A stretch of 64,000 nucleotides of DNA from Melioribacteraceae bacterium (GTDB taxonomy: Bacteria > Bacteroidota > Ignavibacteria > Ignavibacteriales > Melioribacteraceae), in NCBI GenBank assembly GCA_011525875.1, contig WYBN01000010.1, positions 62,001 to 126,000 on the forward strand, given 5' to 3'. This document shows positions 28,655-38,571 of this stretch, in pieces. The notes under the pieces are model-generated. The model searched no databases and had not been told where the DNA came from. It was given only the letters and a program-made list of their open reading frames with translations. The position numbers and the translations under genes were made by a program. Within the stretch, counting starts at the first letter, position 1; each line of letters opens with the position of its first letter.

Positions 28655-30373
28655 ATGCTTACCACTCTGCTGATAAAAGATTATGCGCTGATCGAAAACA
28701 TAATAGTGGATTTCGGGAAAGGATTGAATATAATAACCGGCGAAACCGGCGCCGGGAAATCCATTTTAATAGAAGCTATGGGGCTGCTTCTCGGTGAAAG
28801 AGCGTCCACTCAAGTCATTAGGAAAGAGGCTAATAAATCTGTAGTCGAAGGCGTTTTTGATGTTACTTACAACAAAAAAGTAGAGCGCCTCTTATCTGAA
28901 AACGAATTAGACTATTATGACGAGCTGATAATAAGGAGGGAAATTACGCTGAAAGGATCGAATAGATGTTTTATCAATGATACGCCGGTTACGCTTTCAT
29001 TGATTCAAGAAGTCGGCAATCTTCTTGTTGACATGCACGGTCAGCATGATCATCAATCCCTTCTCAGAGTTTCAACCCATAGCGAATATCTTGATGAATT
29101 TGGAGATCATGAAAATATTCTTAACAAGTTCAGGGAGAAATACAATGAACTATCCGAGATAAACAAAGAACTTTTTTTGCTGCGTAATAAAGAGAAATCA
29201 ATTAAACAAGAAAAAGAGATTTATCAATTTCAGTTAAAAGAGATTGAAACGGTGTCGCCGGAACCAGGAGAGGAGGAAGAACTAAAAACCCAACTAAATA
29301 TACTTGAGAATTCCGAAAGACTCCTTGAGTTATCAAATAAAATATTGGAATCGGCGTATGATTCGGAAAATTCCGTAACTGATCTGCTCGGAATAATAAG
29401 AAACAATTTGCAGGAACTCAGCGGCATTGATTCGCGGTTCGCAGGGAAATTGAATGATATAGATGCAGGGATAGCAATTATTGAAGATGTTTCGAAAGCA
29501 ATACGGAGCTATGCTGATAAAATTGATATTGAGACAAATCGACTGGAAGAAATCAGAGAAAGACTTGCATCATTTAGTCTATTGAAAAAAAAATACGGCG
29601 GTACAATTGAAAAAGTTCTCGGACACCGTGATAAGCTGAGAGAAGAACTCGATGCAGCCGAAAACTTTGAAGAGAAAATAAAATTCCTTGAGGGAAGATT
29701 GGATAAAGTCCGGAAAGAAGCCGGAGAAAATGCTTTTGAATTATCGGTTAAAAGAAAATCATCCGGCGGCATAATAGAAAAAGAAGCGATTAAGGTAATT
29801 AGTGATCTCGGAATAAATGATTCGCAGTTCAAAGTTAAGATATCTTCAATAAAAGCCGATGAAAGCAGCGCTAATTTTATTCTTGTAAACGGCTCGAAAT
29901 ATAAATTCAATTCGAGAGGAATTGACGAGATTGAATTCTTGATCTCTACCAATTTAGGGGAAGACCTAAAACCGCTTTCTAAAATTGCATCCGGCGGCGA
30001 GATATCGAGAATAATGCTCGCATTAAAAACTATTCTTGCTAAAAATGACAAACTTCCTGTTCTAATCTTTGACGAAATAGATACTGGAGTAAGCGGAAGG
30101 ATTGCACAGAAAGTCGGGCTTACATTAAAGAATTTATCCGAGTATCATCAAATAATTTCAATTACTCATCTACCCCAGATTGCAAGTTTAGCTGACCGCC
30201 ACTACTCGGTTGAAAAGAAAAAACATGACGATAGAATTATCAGCACGATTAGATCCTTGAATGAGGAAGAAAGGATAAACGAAATTGCAAAACTGCTGAG
30301 CGGCGAAGAGATTACGGGAGCGGGCATTAAAACAGCAAAAGAGCTTTTAAAAAATAAAAAAGGCGGAGAGTAG
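28655..30373 (+). CDS. recN: DNA repair protein RecN
   Basis: SMC-like ATPase acting in double-strand break repair. Walker A GETGAGKS lies at about 27-34, then a long coiled coil (about 150-370), the ABC signature (KIASGGEISRIMLALKTILA) and Walker B FDEIDTGVSG. Its 572 residues are standard. It stands alone and divergent from the tRNA gene; a terminator hairpin follows the stop. Confidence 0.96.
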   Translation: MLTTLLIKDYALIENIIVDFGKGLNIITGETGAGKSILIEAMGLLLGERASTQVIRKEANKSVVEGVFDVTYNKKVERLLSENELDYYDELIIRREITLKGSNRCFINDTPVTLSLIQEVGNLLVDMHGQHDHQSLLRVSTHSEYLDEFGDHENILNKFREKYNELSEINKELFLLRNKEKSIKQEKEIYQFQLKEIETVSPEPGEEEELKTQLNILENSERLLELSNKILESAYDSENSVTDLLGIIRNNLQELSGIDSRFAGKLNDIDAGIAIIEDVSKAIRSYADKIDIETNRLEEIRERLASFSLLKKKYGGTIEKVLGHRDKLREELDAAENFEEKIKFLEGRLDKVRKEAGENAFELSVKRKSSGGIIEKEAIKVISDLGINDSQFKVKISSIKADESSANFILVNGSKYKFNSRGIDEIEFLISTNLGEDLKPLSKIASGGEISRIMLALKTILAKNDKLPVLIFDEIDTGVSGRIAQKVGLTLKNLSEYHQIISITHLPQIASLADRHYSVEKKKHDDRIISTIRSLNEEERINEIAKLLSGEEITGAGIKTAKELLKNKKGGE

Positions 30374-30387
30374 TTTCTCCGCCTTTT
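30357..30387. terminator. bidirectional terminator between recN and the lipoprotein gene
   Basis: Stem AGGCGGAGA / TCTCCGCCT with flanking A- and T-runs (AAAAAGG... CCTTTT) in an intergenic gap of 26 bp. A-runs on one side and T-runs on the other fit termination from both strands. Confidence 0.75.
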
Positions 30388-30399
30388 AAGTTTTCTGCG

Positions 30400-32037
30400 C
30401 TAATTACAGAAACTTCCCACATCCGGGTCTTCAATAGTAAAATTATAAACTGTTTTTCCCGGTTCGAGCCGTTTGGGTGCATCGGGGTAATTGCTTGAGT
30501 AATACCATTGACCGTCAATATAAGCTGTGAAAATGTAATCTGTATTTTCCTTCAAGCAAAGTTTAATTTGCCCGGGTTCAAAAGGAGATGAACCTATATT
30601 GCCGGCATTAATCCATGAATAAGTTCCTTCAACCTTATAATACAACGGAATACCTTGAGGATAAAATACTCTTGGCGGATCGGTCTGTGTACATTTTCCA
30701 GTAATATTTATTGTTATTTCCCTCAAACCCGGAACATCTATATTGACGTTGAGCGTCTGTTCAACGCAAAGGTCATCAATAGAAACCTCGCCAACCTTTT
30801 GTCCGTCAGTCCAGTAATTAACATATTCATAAAATTCAACCCTTACAGGTAAACCTTGAGGGGCTCTATAGAAATAAAAATTGGGGTCACTGCTGTAAAT
30901 ATACTTATAACTTATTTGTGAGTTGTCGCTTTGTCTTATTATTCGTGCGATAACAGTTCTATCAAAACACCCTATAAGTCTAATGGTCGTCCCATAGTAA
31001 CACATATCCGAGTACCAGTCGAGATTCCAATAAGATAGGTGGGTAACATTCTCTTTTTTAATCTGCATCTTACCGGTACGGGCTGATCTTGCCGGAACTG
31101 TATAATTACCTTCCCATTTCCATTCTCCGTTATCTTCATCATAACTCCAAAGAGGAATAACGTCTCCGGCTTTTACATTTTGTCCGGTTTCGGGATTTAC
31201 AACTTCATCGGGAATATCGAAAGTAATAGTGGCGCTTTGGCTGAATCCTTCAACGGATGTGCCATTTACAGTCATGTCAATCGAAACGAAACCGGCTGTG
31301 ATAAACTGAACATCCTGCTGTTGACCTGTTTCGTTCTGCACACTGACTTCAAAACCGCCCGGGAATGAATTTAAAGACGACTGATCAAGCGGGTTGAAAT
31401 AAGTAACGCGTGTTTCAACATTTCCCGTTAGAACATTGCCGTTGACGTCAAGCAGCTGCGTGCCGGCGGGAACAGAAATGCTTGCCCCTGAATTTGAATT
31501 AGGTTCAAGACCCGAACTAATAGTGATAGGGGCTGTTAAGCCGCTGCTGCCTGTAGAGCCTTCTCTGACCAGGTTAGTAACAACACCCTGTGGAGTGTTG
31601 TTCACGTTGGTTAAAAACATATCATACGAACTGCCGCCGGTTTTGAATATGGTTATTTGTTTGCTGGAATTTATATAACCGTTGGACGTAAAGAGAAGCA
31701 CAAGACTCACCGGATTTTCCAAATTCGGAACAATTTCATCTTTCAGAGAAAAAACAATATTTCCCGTATTCGTTGTTAAAGAAGTAATTGGCTGGTTTGA
31801 ACTGCTTATCACCTTGTTTGCATTCGCACCGCTGAAATTAACAGTGACCTGCTGGTCAACCTGATTGCCGCTGGCAGCATCATAAATCTGTACGGTAATA
31901 ACCGTGGTTCTCTCAAGTCCCTTTAGTCTTACTTCAATTCCCTCTGTGGGGCTTTTGATATCGCAGCTGCTGATGAATATTCCGCTAACAACTGCCACAA
32001 TAAAGAATATAGCTAAAATCAATTTACTTTTTTTCAT
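30400..32037 (-). CDS. large lipoprotein with CILP/FAM171-like domain
   Basis: The first 25 residues end in a lipobox FISSC (Cys25). Residues about 185-345 match the beta-sandwich type seen in CILP and FAM171: ISVPAGTQLLDVNGNVLTG, the PGGF turn, DVIPLWSYDEDNGEWKWEG, and VTHLSYWNLDW. More Ig-like beta segments follow to residue 545, with several cysteines. The start at 32037 has GGAGG upstream. It is the second gene in an operon with a beta-barrel protein and is probably held at the outer membrane. The domain match is from my recall of the pattern, not a search. Function unknown. Confidence 0.7.
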   Translation of the reverse strand: MKKSKLILAIFFIVAVVSGIFISSCDIKSPTEGIEVRLKGLERTTVITVQIYDAASGNQVDQQVTVNFSGANANKVISSSNQPITSLTTNTGNIVFSLKDEIVPNLENPVSLVLLFTSNGYINSSKQITIFKTGGSSYDMFLTNVNNTPQGVVTNLVREGSTGSSGLTAPITISSGLEPNSNSGASISVPAGTQLLDVNGNVLTGNVETRVTYFNPLDQSSLNSFPGGFEVSVQNETGQQQDVQFITAGFVSIDMTVNGTSVEGFSQSATITFDIPDEVVNPETGQNVKAGDVIPLWSYDEDNGEWKWEGNYTVPARSARTGKMQIKKENVTHLSYWNLDWYSDMCYYGTTIRLIGCFDRTVIARIIRQSDNSQISYKYIYSSDPNFYFYRAPQGLPVRVEFYEYVNYWTDGQKVGEVSIDDLCVEQTLNVNIDVPGLREITINITGKCTQTDPPRVFYPQGIPLYYKVEGTYSWINAGNIGSSPFEPGQIKLCLKENTDYIFTAYIDGQWYYSSNYPDAPKRLEPGKTVYNFTIEDPDVGSFCN

Positions 32038-32049
32038 TCTAATCCTCCG

Positions 32050-32691
32050 TTAAAACTTATAAGTAATGCCAAGTGAGACAACAGGAAACCATTTAAACCA
32101 GCTTACGTTATCCTGCAACTGTTCCTGCTGATCGGGCGCAGCCGAAGGTTCTATCAGCCCTGTTGCCGATAGGTCAACTTTAGGGGCGCCTTGATAAACC
32201 GTTCCGATATCGAGAGCAAACTTTAATCCGGAATCGCCGGCAGTTGGATTACCGATGCCAATCCCGATATATGGTGAAAGTTTATTGAAATCAATTTTTG
32301 CTGTGAGTTTACCTAACTTATCGGGTGTATATTCGTCGCCGCCAACTGTATAAGTTTCGGTCGGCACAAGGTCAACGTCAAATGTGTTTAGGTTGATCAG
32401 CACTCCCCCGGTAAGTCTGAAAGTATTGCCGAAAGGAAAATAATCAGCAAGCATAGAAATTGAAAAGAGTTTGAGTCCTGCCGAATACTCAAAATCCTCA
32501 TCGCCGCCGCCGCCGTCATAGTTGTAATTAAAAAAAGCGAAACCGACGCGGGCGTTAAAATCTTCTCCGAAAGAACGGACGCCTTCGAGATTTATTCCCA
32601 ATGTTCCGACTTTGAGAGATGCTGCATAGTCTTGAGCCTTAACTGAGAAAACTGCAAGCAGCAGGAGAAGCACGGTTAATTTAATTTTCAT
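32050..32691 (-). CDS. outer-membrane beta-barrel protein
   Basis: A 213-residue protein with a signal peptide ending SVKAQ, alternating hydrophobic strands, and a C-terminal PVVSLGITYKF with a final aromatic residue, as in small OMP beta-barrels. The start ATG (32691) follows GGAGG directly (AATTGGAGGTTTTA); the reading frame 4 codons longer would begin inside that site. First gene of the operon with the large lipoprotein, 12 bp from it. Confidence 0.85.
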   Translation of the reverse strand: MKIKLTVLLLLLAVFSVKAQDYAASLKVGTLGINLEGVRSFGEDFNARVGFAFFNYNYDGGGGDEDFEYSAGLKLFSISMLADYFPFGNTFRLTGGVLINLNTFDVDLVPTETYTVGGDEYTPDKLGKLTAKIDFNKLSPYIGIGIGNPTAGDSGLKFALDIGTVYQGAPKVDLSATGLIEPSAAPDQQEQLQDNVSWFKWFPVVSLGITYKF

Positions 32692-32770
32692 TAAAACCTC
32701 CAATTATGATTTATTAAATCAGTTTTCATAAATTCGTAGGGTGGTATTCAAAACTTCAAATCTCTTTTAA

Positions 32771-32800
32771 CAAATTAAGAGACTTAATATCATAAAGCAA
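32771..32800 (-). promoter_or_regulatory. promoter of the beta-barrel/lipoprotein operon
   Basis: On the minus strand TTG (32798-32800) and TTAATTTG (32771-32778) are 19 nt apart, one mismatch from TTG-N19-TAnnTTTG, and about 80 nt before the start codon. Confidence 0.4.
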
Positions 32801-32858
32801 ACTTTTTTTTTAATAAGTTGACGGTCTTCACAATCAATTATTTATGGAATTTTCTTGA

Positions 32859-33989
32859 ATGAACAGATTATCAATTTATGTGCACATTCCTTTTTGCGAT
32901 CACAAATGTATCTACTGCGATTTCTATTCGATACTTTCAGCGGAAAATGAAGAAAAATTCATTGATTCTTTAAAAAAAGAAATAGAGCACTACGCCGGGC
33001 GTTATTCAAATCAATATAAAGTTAATACAATTTATTTCGGCGGGGGAACGCCTTCCCTTATTGACGCAAAGCACATTGAAGCTATTCTAAATTCGATAGC
33101 GCAATGTTTCGCCGTTGACGGCGAAGCTGAAATTACTCTTGAAGCCAATCCCGGAACATTAAGCGAGAGCAAGCTGAAAGAGTACTTAAGAATTGGGGTT
33201 ACACGCATTAGCATCGGGGTTCAATCTTTTGATGAGGCAGAATTAAAATTTCTCACCCGCATTCATGATAAACAAACCGCGATTAATACTGTAGAGAAAG
33301 CAGCGAAAGCCGGTTTTCAAAATATTAATATTGACCTCATATTTAATATTCCAGGACAGACTAAAAAGAAATGGAAATCAAATTTAAAGCATGCGGTATC
33401 GCTGCCTGTAAATCATATATCTGCTTACAGTTTAATACTTGAACGCGGAACTATACTTAATAAGATGGTACTTGACGGCAGAGTGAAAATCAGCGGTGCG
33501 GATTATGATGCTGATCTTTACAATATGACAATAGATTTTTTAGCGGCAAATTCTTTCGAACAATACGAAGTCTCAAACTTTGCAAAAGCCGGGGCTTATT
33601 CAATTCACAATCTGGCTTACTGGCAGCATAAAGAATATCTCGGGTTTGGAACGGCGGCTCACTCATTTATCGGCGATAGAAGATGGTGGAATTTCAGCAG
33701 TTTGAAAATGTACATAAGCGCCGTCAACACAAGCGCAAATGCAGCGGCAGGTTCTGAATCACTGTCAGAGGCAGAACTCCTTGACGAATATGTTATGCTT
33801 AACCTAAGAAGCAGGGGATTGAACCTTGCGGAGTTGGAATTAAAATACGGCGGCAGGTGGATATCAAACAATTCAAAATATATTAATTCGCTTATTGAAA
33901 AAGGATTCTTAGCTAAGAGTAATAATTTTATTAAATTTACAAAACAAGGCTACAGTATATGTGACGAAATTTTATCTAAATTCACATAA
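32859..33989 (+). CDS. hemW: radical SAM protein HemW
   Basis: Coproporphyrinogen III oxidase-like protein, now considered a heme chaperone. The radical SAM cluster motif is HIPFCDHKCIYCDFYS (C-x3-C-x2-C), followed by FGGGTPSLIDAKHIEAIL. Its 376 residues and the C-terminal HemW domain match. No cysteine outside the canonical motif suggests it is not the true HemN. It starts a plus-strand group with the symporter, proC and the peptidase. Confidence 0.94.
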   Translation: MNRLSIYVHIPFCDHKCIYCDFYSILSAENEEKFIDSLKKEIEHYAGRYSNQYKVNTIYFGGGTPSLIDAKHIEAILNSIAQCFAVDGEAEITLEANPGTLSESKLKEYLRIGVTRISIGVQSFDEAELKFLTRIHDKQTAINTVEKAAKAGFQNINIDLIFNIPGQTKKKWKSNLKHAVSLPVNHISAYSLILERGTILNKMVLDGRVKISGADYDADLYNMTIDFLAANSFEQYEVSNFAKAGAYSIHNLAYWQHKEYLGFGTAAHSFIGDRRWWNFSSLKMYISAVNTSANAAAGSESLSEAELLDEYVMLNLRSRGLNLAELELKYGGRWISNNSKYINSLIEKGFLAKSNNFIKFTKQGYSICDEILSKFT

Positions 33990-33998
33990 GGACATTTA

Positions 33999-35213
33999 AT
34001 GAAAAAACTCGAACTTCACTGGCAGATATTAATTGCGTTAATTTTTGCTGTGCTCTACGGTTCGCTTTTCCCCGAAGCGGTTCAATATGTCAGCTGGCTC
34101 GGCGATATTTTTCTCCGCGCGCTTAAAATGATAATTGTCCCTTTGATACTTGCGTCAATAATTTCGGGAGTAACCGGAATCGGCAATGCAGAAAATCTCG
34201 GCAAACTCGGCATCAAAACAATTACATATTATATTGCTACTTCACTGCTGGCAATATTTGTCGGACTATTGCTTGTAAATTTAATTCAACCCGGCGTCGG
34301 CGCAGATTTAGGTTTATCAAAGCAGGTAGAAGATTTAAGCGCTGCCAAGGATTCATTCGGAGATACTTTGATTCAAATAATTCCAGTGAATATATTCGAG
34401 TCGTTCTTGAAAGGCGATATGCTTTCGATAATTTTCTTTTCGATTCTATTCGGCTTTTTTATAACACAGACAGGAGAAACATATCGAACTCCGCTGACAA
34501 ATTTTTTCGATGCTTTGTTTGAAGTAATGATGAAAATAACAATGTTCATAATTAAGTTCGCGCCTATCGGCATTTTCGGGATTGTAGCCCGCACAATTTC
34601 GCAGCAATCCGATTTGATACATCTAATTCAAAGCATGGGTCTTTATATGATTGCCGTTTTGCTCGGCTTATTTATTCACATCGCGTTTACTTTACCTATG
34701 CTGCTCAAGTTTATCGGCAGGGTAAATCCGCGTAAACATTTCCATGCCGTAGCCACGCCATTAATTACTGCTTTCTCAACATCTTCATCAAATGCTACAC
34801 TGCCTCTTACAATTGATGCGGTAAAAAATAATTCGGGTGTATCGACGAAAATCACGAGTTTTACCCTGCCGCTCGGCGCAACAATTAATATGGACGGAAC
34901 CGCATTATACGAATGTATAGCCGCTATGTTTATTGCTCAGGCTTACGGCGTTGAACTTACGTTTGTTCAGCAGATGATTGTTGTGATTACTGCGTTATTG
35001 GCTTCGATCGGCGCCGCTGGAATTCCAATGGCTGGTTTAGTTACCATAACGATAATATTGAGCGCCGTCGGTTTACCTTTGGAAGGCGTAGGTTTGATCT
35101 TATCCGTTGATAGAATTTTAGACATGTGCCGCACAACTGTAAATGTTTTTTCTGATACTTGCGGCGCTGTGATAATTGCAAAAACAGAAGGCGAAACACT
35201 TAAAATCGAATAA
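33999..35213 (+). CDS. dicarboxylate/amino acid:cation symporter (DAACS)
   Basis: A 404-residue member of the glutamate/dicarboxylate symporter family: serine-rich re-entrant loop STSSSNATLP, the substrate motif NMDGTALYE, and the final DRILDMCRTTVNVFSD. It probably imports glutamate/aspartate or dicarboxylates with Na+ or H+. The substrate is not fixed by the sequence. It lies 9 bp after hemW and 9 bp before proC. Confidence 0.95.
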   Translation: MKKLELHWQILIALIFAVLYGSLFPEAVQYVSWLGDIFLRALKMIIVPLILASIISGVTGIGNAENLGKLGIKTITYYIATSLLAIFVGLLLVNLIQPGVGADLGLSKQVEDLSAAKDSFGDTLIQIIPVNIFESFLKGDMLSIIFFSILFGFFITQTGETYRTPLTNFFDALFEVMMKITMFIIKFAPIGIFGIVARTISQQSDLIHLIQSMGLYMIAVLLGLFIHIAFTLPMLLKFIGRVNPRKHFHAVATPLITAFSTSSSNATLPLTIDAVKNNSGVSTKITSFTLPLGATINMDGTALYECIAAMFIAQAYGVELTFVQQMIVVITALLASIGAAGIPMAGLVTITIILSAVGLPLEGVGLILSVDRILDMCRTTVNVFSDTCGAVIIAKTEGETLKIE

Positions 35214-35222
35214 GGAGTATTT

Positions 35223-36044
35223 ATGTCGTTGTCTTACAAGAAAATTGCCGTTCTCGGCTGCGGAAATATCGGTTCGGCAATTGCTGTTGGTCTGGTAAAA
35301 TCAAAAGCATATAAAGCCGATAAAATATTTGTTACGAGGAGAAACCCCGATAAAATGGAAAAGTTTATCAGCGGGGGATATAAAGCAGGCTATGATAATA
35401 TTGACGCAGTTAAAAATTCCGATGTGATAATAATTGCCGTAACGCCGCAGCAATTGGATAAATTATTGTCGGAAATAAAAGATTCTCTTAATCCTCAAAA
35501 ACATTCAATCATGTCGGTTGTTTCAGGCGCTTCAATAAAACAGATTAAAGAAAGAATCGGGAACGGTGTTCCGGTTATACGAGTTATGCCGAATACTGCA
35601 ATAGCGATTCAAGAATCAATGACTTGCATCAGCGCCGACGAAGAAGACAAAGAAGCGCTTGATATTTCCATAAAGATATTTAACCAATTGGGTAAGACTG
35701 TTGTGATTCACGAAAATTTAATGGTACCGGCAACAGCGTTGTGTGCTTGCGGCATTGCATTTTTTCTAAGGGCTGTCCGAGCCGCTTCACAAGGCGGAAT
35801 TGAAATCGGCTTTCATGCCGAAGACGCATTATTTATGGCTGCACAGACTGCCAAAGGAGCCGCTTCAATTATATTGGATGCAGGAAGCCACCCCGAACGT
35901 GAAGTAGATAAAGTTACGACGCCTCAAGGATGCACCATATCGGGATTAAATCAGATGGAGCATCACGGATTCAGCTCGTCATTAATTAAAGGGATTGTAT
36001 CATCAGCCCAGAAAGCGGAAACTCTTTATTCAACGGAAAAATGA
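35223..36044 (+). CDS. proC: pyrroline-5-carboxylate reductase
   Basis: Last step of proline synthesis. Motifs: Rossmann start VLGCGNIGSAIAVGLV, RVMPNTAIAI, and the C-terminal PQGCTISGLNQME. Its 273 residues are standard. It is probably co-transcribed with the symporter. The C terminus overlaps a longer possible start of the next gene, but the likely start is 36049. Confidence 0.95.
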   Translation: MSLSYKKIAVLGCGNIGSAIAVGLVKSKAYKADKIFVTRRNPDKMEKFISGGYKAGYDNIDAVKNSDVIIIAVTPQQLDKLLSEIKDSLNPQKHSIMSVVSGASIKQIKERIGNGVPVIRVMPNTAIAIQESMTCISADEEDKEALDISIKIFNQLGKTVVIHENLMVPATALCACGIAFFLRAVRAASQGGIEIGFHAEDALFMAAQTAKGAASIILDAGSHPEREVDKVTTPQGCTISGLNQMEHHGFSSSLIKGIVSSAQKAETLYSTEK

Positions 36045-36048
36045 CATA

Positions 36049-38472
36049 ATGAAAAATTTGATTGTAATGTTGTTTTTATCGGCTTCGTTACTATTTGCCG
36101 ATGATTATAAAAAAGTTAAAATAGATATCCAGTCACGTCAGGATATTGCACGCCTTATTTCACTCGGCATGGAATTCGACCATTTCGAGTTTGAAGACGG
36201 AAGAAGTTTAGAGGTTTTTATCAGCGGCAGCGATTTTGAAATCTTAAAATCATCTGGCTTCGGTTATGAAATCTTAATAGATGATTGGATAAAATTTTTT
36301 GATGACAGAAATTCAAAAATAGGTTATGATGAATTGGAATTACAGAGAAGTTTATCACAACAAAACTTCGGAGTGAAATCTTTCGACTTCGGTTCTATGG
36401 GAGGTTACTATACATTGGATGAAGTTTATCAGAAACTTGACGAGATGTTCTCAGCATATCCGGATTTAATTACGCAAAAGGCGAGCATTGGCGCTACTCA
36501 CGAGTCAAGAGATATTTATTTTGTAAAAATTTCGGATAATCCCAATTCAAGCGAAGATGAACCTCAGGTTCTGTACACTGCACTTCATCATGCCCGCGAA
36601 CCTGAAAGTATGATGCAATTAATTTATTTCATGTTTTACCTGCTTGAAAATTATAATGTCAATCCTGAAGTTAAATTTCTTGTGGATAGCAGGGAGTTAT
36701 ATTTTATCCCGGTTGTAAATCCCGACGGATATTTTTATAATCAATCGACAAATCCAAACGGCGGTGGAATGTGGAGAAAAAACCGGAGTCAAAATATGGA
36801 TGGATCCAGAGGCGTTGACTTAAACAGAAATTACGGACCGATGGAATATTGGAATTCAAGCAATGGTGGATCAAGCACGCAAGGTGGGAGCGATACTTAT
36901 AGGGGAACGGCGCCTTTTTCTGAACCTGAAACAAGCGCCATCCGGGATTTTCTCAGCGGGCTTAATATTAGGAATTGCTTAAACTATCACACTTACGGCA
37001 GCTATTTAATTTTCCCTTATGGCGCAATTAATAGCGAGACCAAAGACTCTCTGATTTTCAGAGATTTTTCATCCAGTATGACAAAGTACAACGGCTATAC
37101 AACTGGCACTGATATGCAGACTGTTAACTATAACACAAGAGGTAACAGCGATGATTTTATGTATGACGGAGATACAAATCTTGTGGGCTCAATTATTGCA
37201 ATGACTCCCGAAGTCGGTAAATCGACCGATGGATTTTGGCCTGCATCAAACAGAATTATTCCTCTTGCGGAAGAAAATATTTTCCCCAATCTCTATTTTG
37301 CATGGGCTGCAGGCGGACTCGTTGAATATTCGGCAATATCACAGACTAACGAATATGCCTTGCCGGGCAGTGAAATTTTTCTTAATGTAAGAATAAGAAA
37401 TGTTGGGCTTGGAAACGCAGAAAATATCAGACTTTTAGGAACCAGCAGCGAAGATGGAATTGTGGTTGAGACTCCAAACTTACAGCCATTATCTCTTTCA
37501 AGTAGAGAGGAATCTAACCTGGATAATGCGATCAAAATCAAAATTCCAAATGATGCACAGATAGGGAAAAGATATTTAGTTGAACTTCAGATTTATTCTG
37601 GCGAGATATTGATGTCTTCAGATCAATTTGATTTTGTAGTTGGTATGCCGGATTACCTATTTACCGATAATGCCGCGGATTTAAACAACTGGATATCATA
37701 TTCCACAAAAAGCAGCAGTAAGTGGGATCTTTCAGAATCAGACTTTTTTGATGAACCCACGGCATTTACCGACAGTAAAACGGGGAACTATGCATCGAAT
37801 GTAACTGCCACATTAACCTTGATAGAAGAAATAGATCTGAATGGAACGCAAAATCCATATCTTAGTTTTTATACGAAGTTCGCTATCGAAAAAAAATACG
37901 ATTATGGGCAGGTTCAGGCAAGTTCTGATTCCGGAAAAACCTGGAAACCAGTTGAGGGTAAACTTACATCAAATTCAAGCGGAATTTCTCCGCAGCCATT
38001 CAATCAGCCAGTATATCACGGCTTTCTAAGGGATTGGGTAAAAGAGGAGATAAGTCTTGAGGAATTCATTGGCAAGAAAATTTTAGTTAGATTTTTGTTA
38101 GTCTCTGACGCTTATATTGAGTTTGACGGCTGGTATGTTGATGATCTCGCCATATATTTTTATCCTTCTCCAACCGATGTTGATAATTCATACCAAACTA
38201 AAATTGATTATAACCTCTATCAAAATTATCCCAATCCTTTCAATCCGGAAACGCATGTTAGATTTTCAATAGCGGAAGATGGGCTGGTGAGTTTGAGATT
38301 ATTTAATCTTTTGGGAGAGGAAATAGCGGTAATTGTAAACAGATTCTATAAAGCCGGTTCTTATTCAATATCAATAAATGCCGTTCAATATTTGCTCTCG
38401 AGCGGAGTGTATATCCTGCAGATGCAGACAAATAACTTCTCTGGATCGAAAAAAATGCTTTATTTACGTTAA
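36049..38472 (+). CDS. secreted M14 carboxypeptidase with T9SS sorting domain
   Basis: The start ATG (36049) gives a signal peptide (to LLFAD). A pro-region (about 20-115) precedes the zinc carboxypeptidase domain: zinc ligands H181 and E184 in HHAREPE and H314 in NYHTYGS, arginine in LNRNYG, catalytic glutamate E388 in MTPEVGK. Then come CARDB-like and immune-inhibitor-type beta domains (VDDLAIYF), and finally the sorting domain with YQNYPNPFNPETHVRF and a KKMLYLR end. It is therefore exported by the type IX system to the outer surface. The 807-residue length is consistent. Confidence 0.93.
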   Translation: MKNLIVMLFLSASLLFADDYKKVKIDIQSRQDIARLISLGMEFDHFEFEDGRSLEVFISGSDFEILKSSGFGYEILIDDWIKFFDDRNSKIGYDELELQRSLSQQNFGVKSFDFGSMGGYYTLDEVYQKLDEMFSAYPDLITQKASIGATHESRDIYFVKISDNPNSSEDEPQVLYTALHHAREPESMMQLIYFMFYLLENYNVNPEVKFLVDSRELYFIPVVNPDGYFYNQSTNPNGGGMWRKNRSQNMDGSRGVDLNRNYGPMEYWNSSNGGSSTQGGSDTYRGTAPFSEPETSAIRDFLSGLNIRNCLNYHTYGSYLIFPYGAINSETKDSLIFRDFSSSMTKYNGYTTGTDMQTVNYNTRGNSDDFMYDGDTNLVGSIIAMTPEVGKSTDGFWPASNRIIPLAEENIFPNLYFAWAAGGLVEYSAISQTNEYALPGSEIFLNVRIRNVGLGNAENIRLLGTSSEDGIVVETPNLQPLSLSSREESNLDNAIKIKIPNDAQIGKRYLVELQIYSGEILMSSDQFDFVVGMPDYLFTDNAADLNNWISYSTKSSSKWDLSESDFFDEPTAFTDSKTGNYASNVTATLTLIEEIDLNGTQNPYLSFYTKFAIEKKYDYGQVQASSDSGKTWKPVEGKLTSNSSGISPQPFNQPVYHGFLRDWVKEEISLEEFIGKKILVRFLLVSDAYIEFDGWYVDDLAIYFYPSPTDVDNSYQTKIDYNLYQNYPNPFNPETHVRFSIAEDGLVSLRLFNLLGEEIAVIVNRFYKAGSYSISINAVQYLLSSGVYILQMQTNNFSGSKKMLYLR

Positions 38473-38542
38473 ATAAGGGCTTTTTCTGTGCTTATATAAA
38501 TTTGCTAATTCCTATTAATAATGTTATTTTTGGTAACCTTTT

Positions 38543-38565
38543 TCGCCCCTTTGTGGGCGATTTTT
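38543..38565 (+). terminator. terminator-like hairpin just before rimP
   Basis: Stem TCGCCC / GGGCGA with a 6-nt loop is followed by TTTTT (38561-38565). The hairpin ends 12 bp before the rimP ATG at 38572, and the T-run ends 6 bp before it. It may end the peptidase transcript or act as an attenuator for the rimP operon. It falls within the extended frame from 38521, which supports the later start. Confidence 0.6.
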
Positions 38566-38571
38566 ATTTGT

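Noticed and set aside
29509-30051. Antisense frame of 180 codons within recN
   Set aside because: Serine/leucine-rich shadow of the coding strand, with no conserved motif.
35995-36048. Upstream in-frame extension of the M14 peptidase
   Set aside because: It precedes a clean signal peptide starting at 36049 and overlaps proC.
38521-38571. N-terminal extension of rimP
   Set aside because: It would encode a hydrophobic leader and pass through a terminator hairpin; the ATG at 38572 gives a normal family start.
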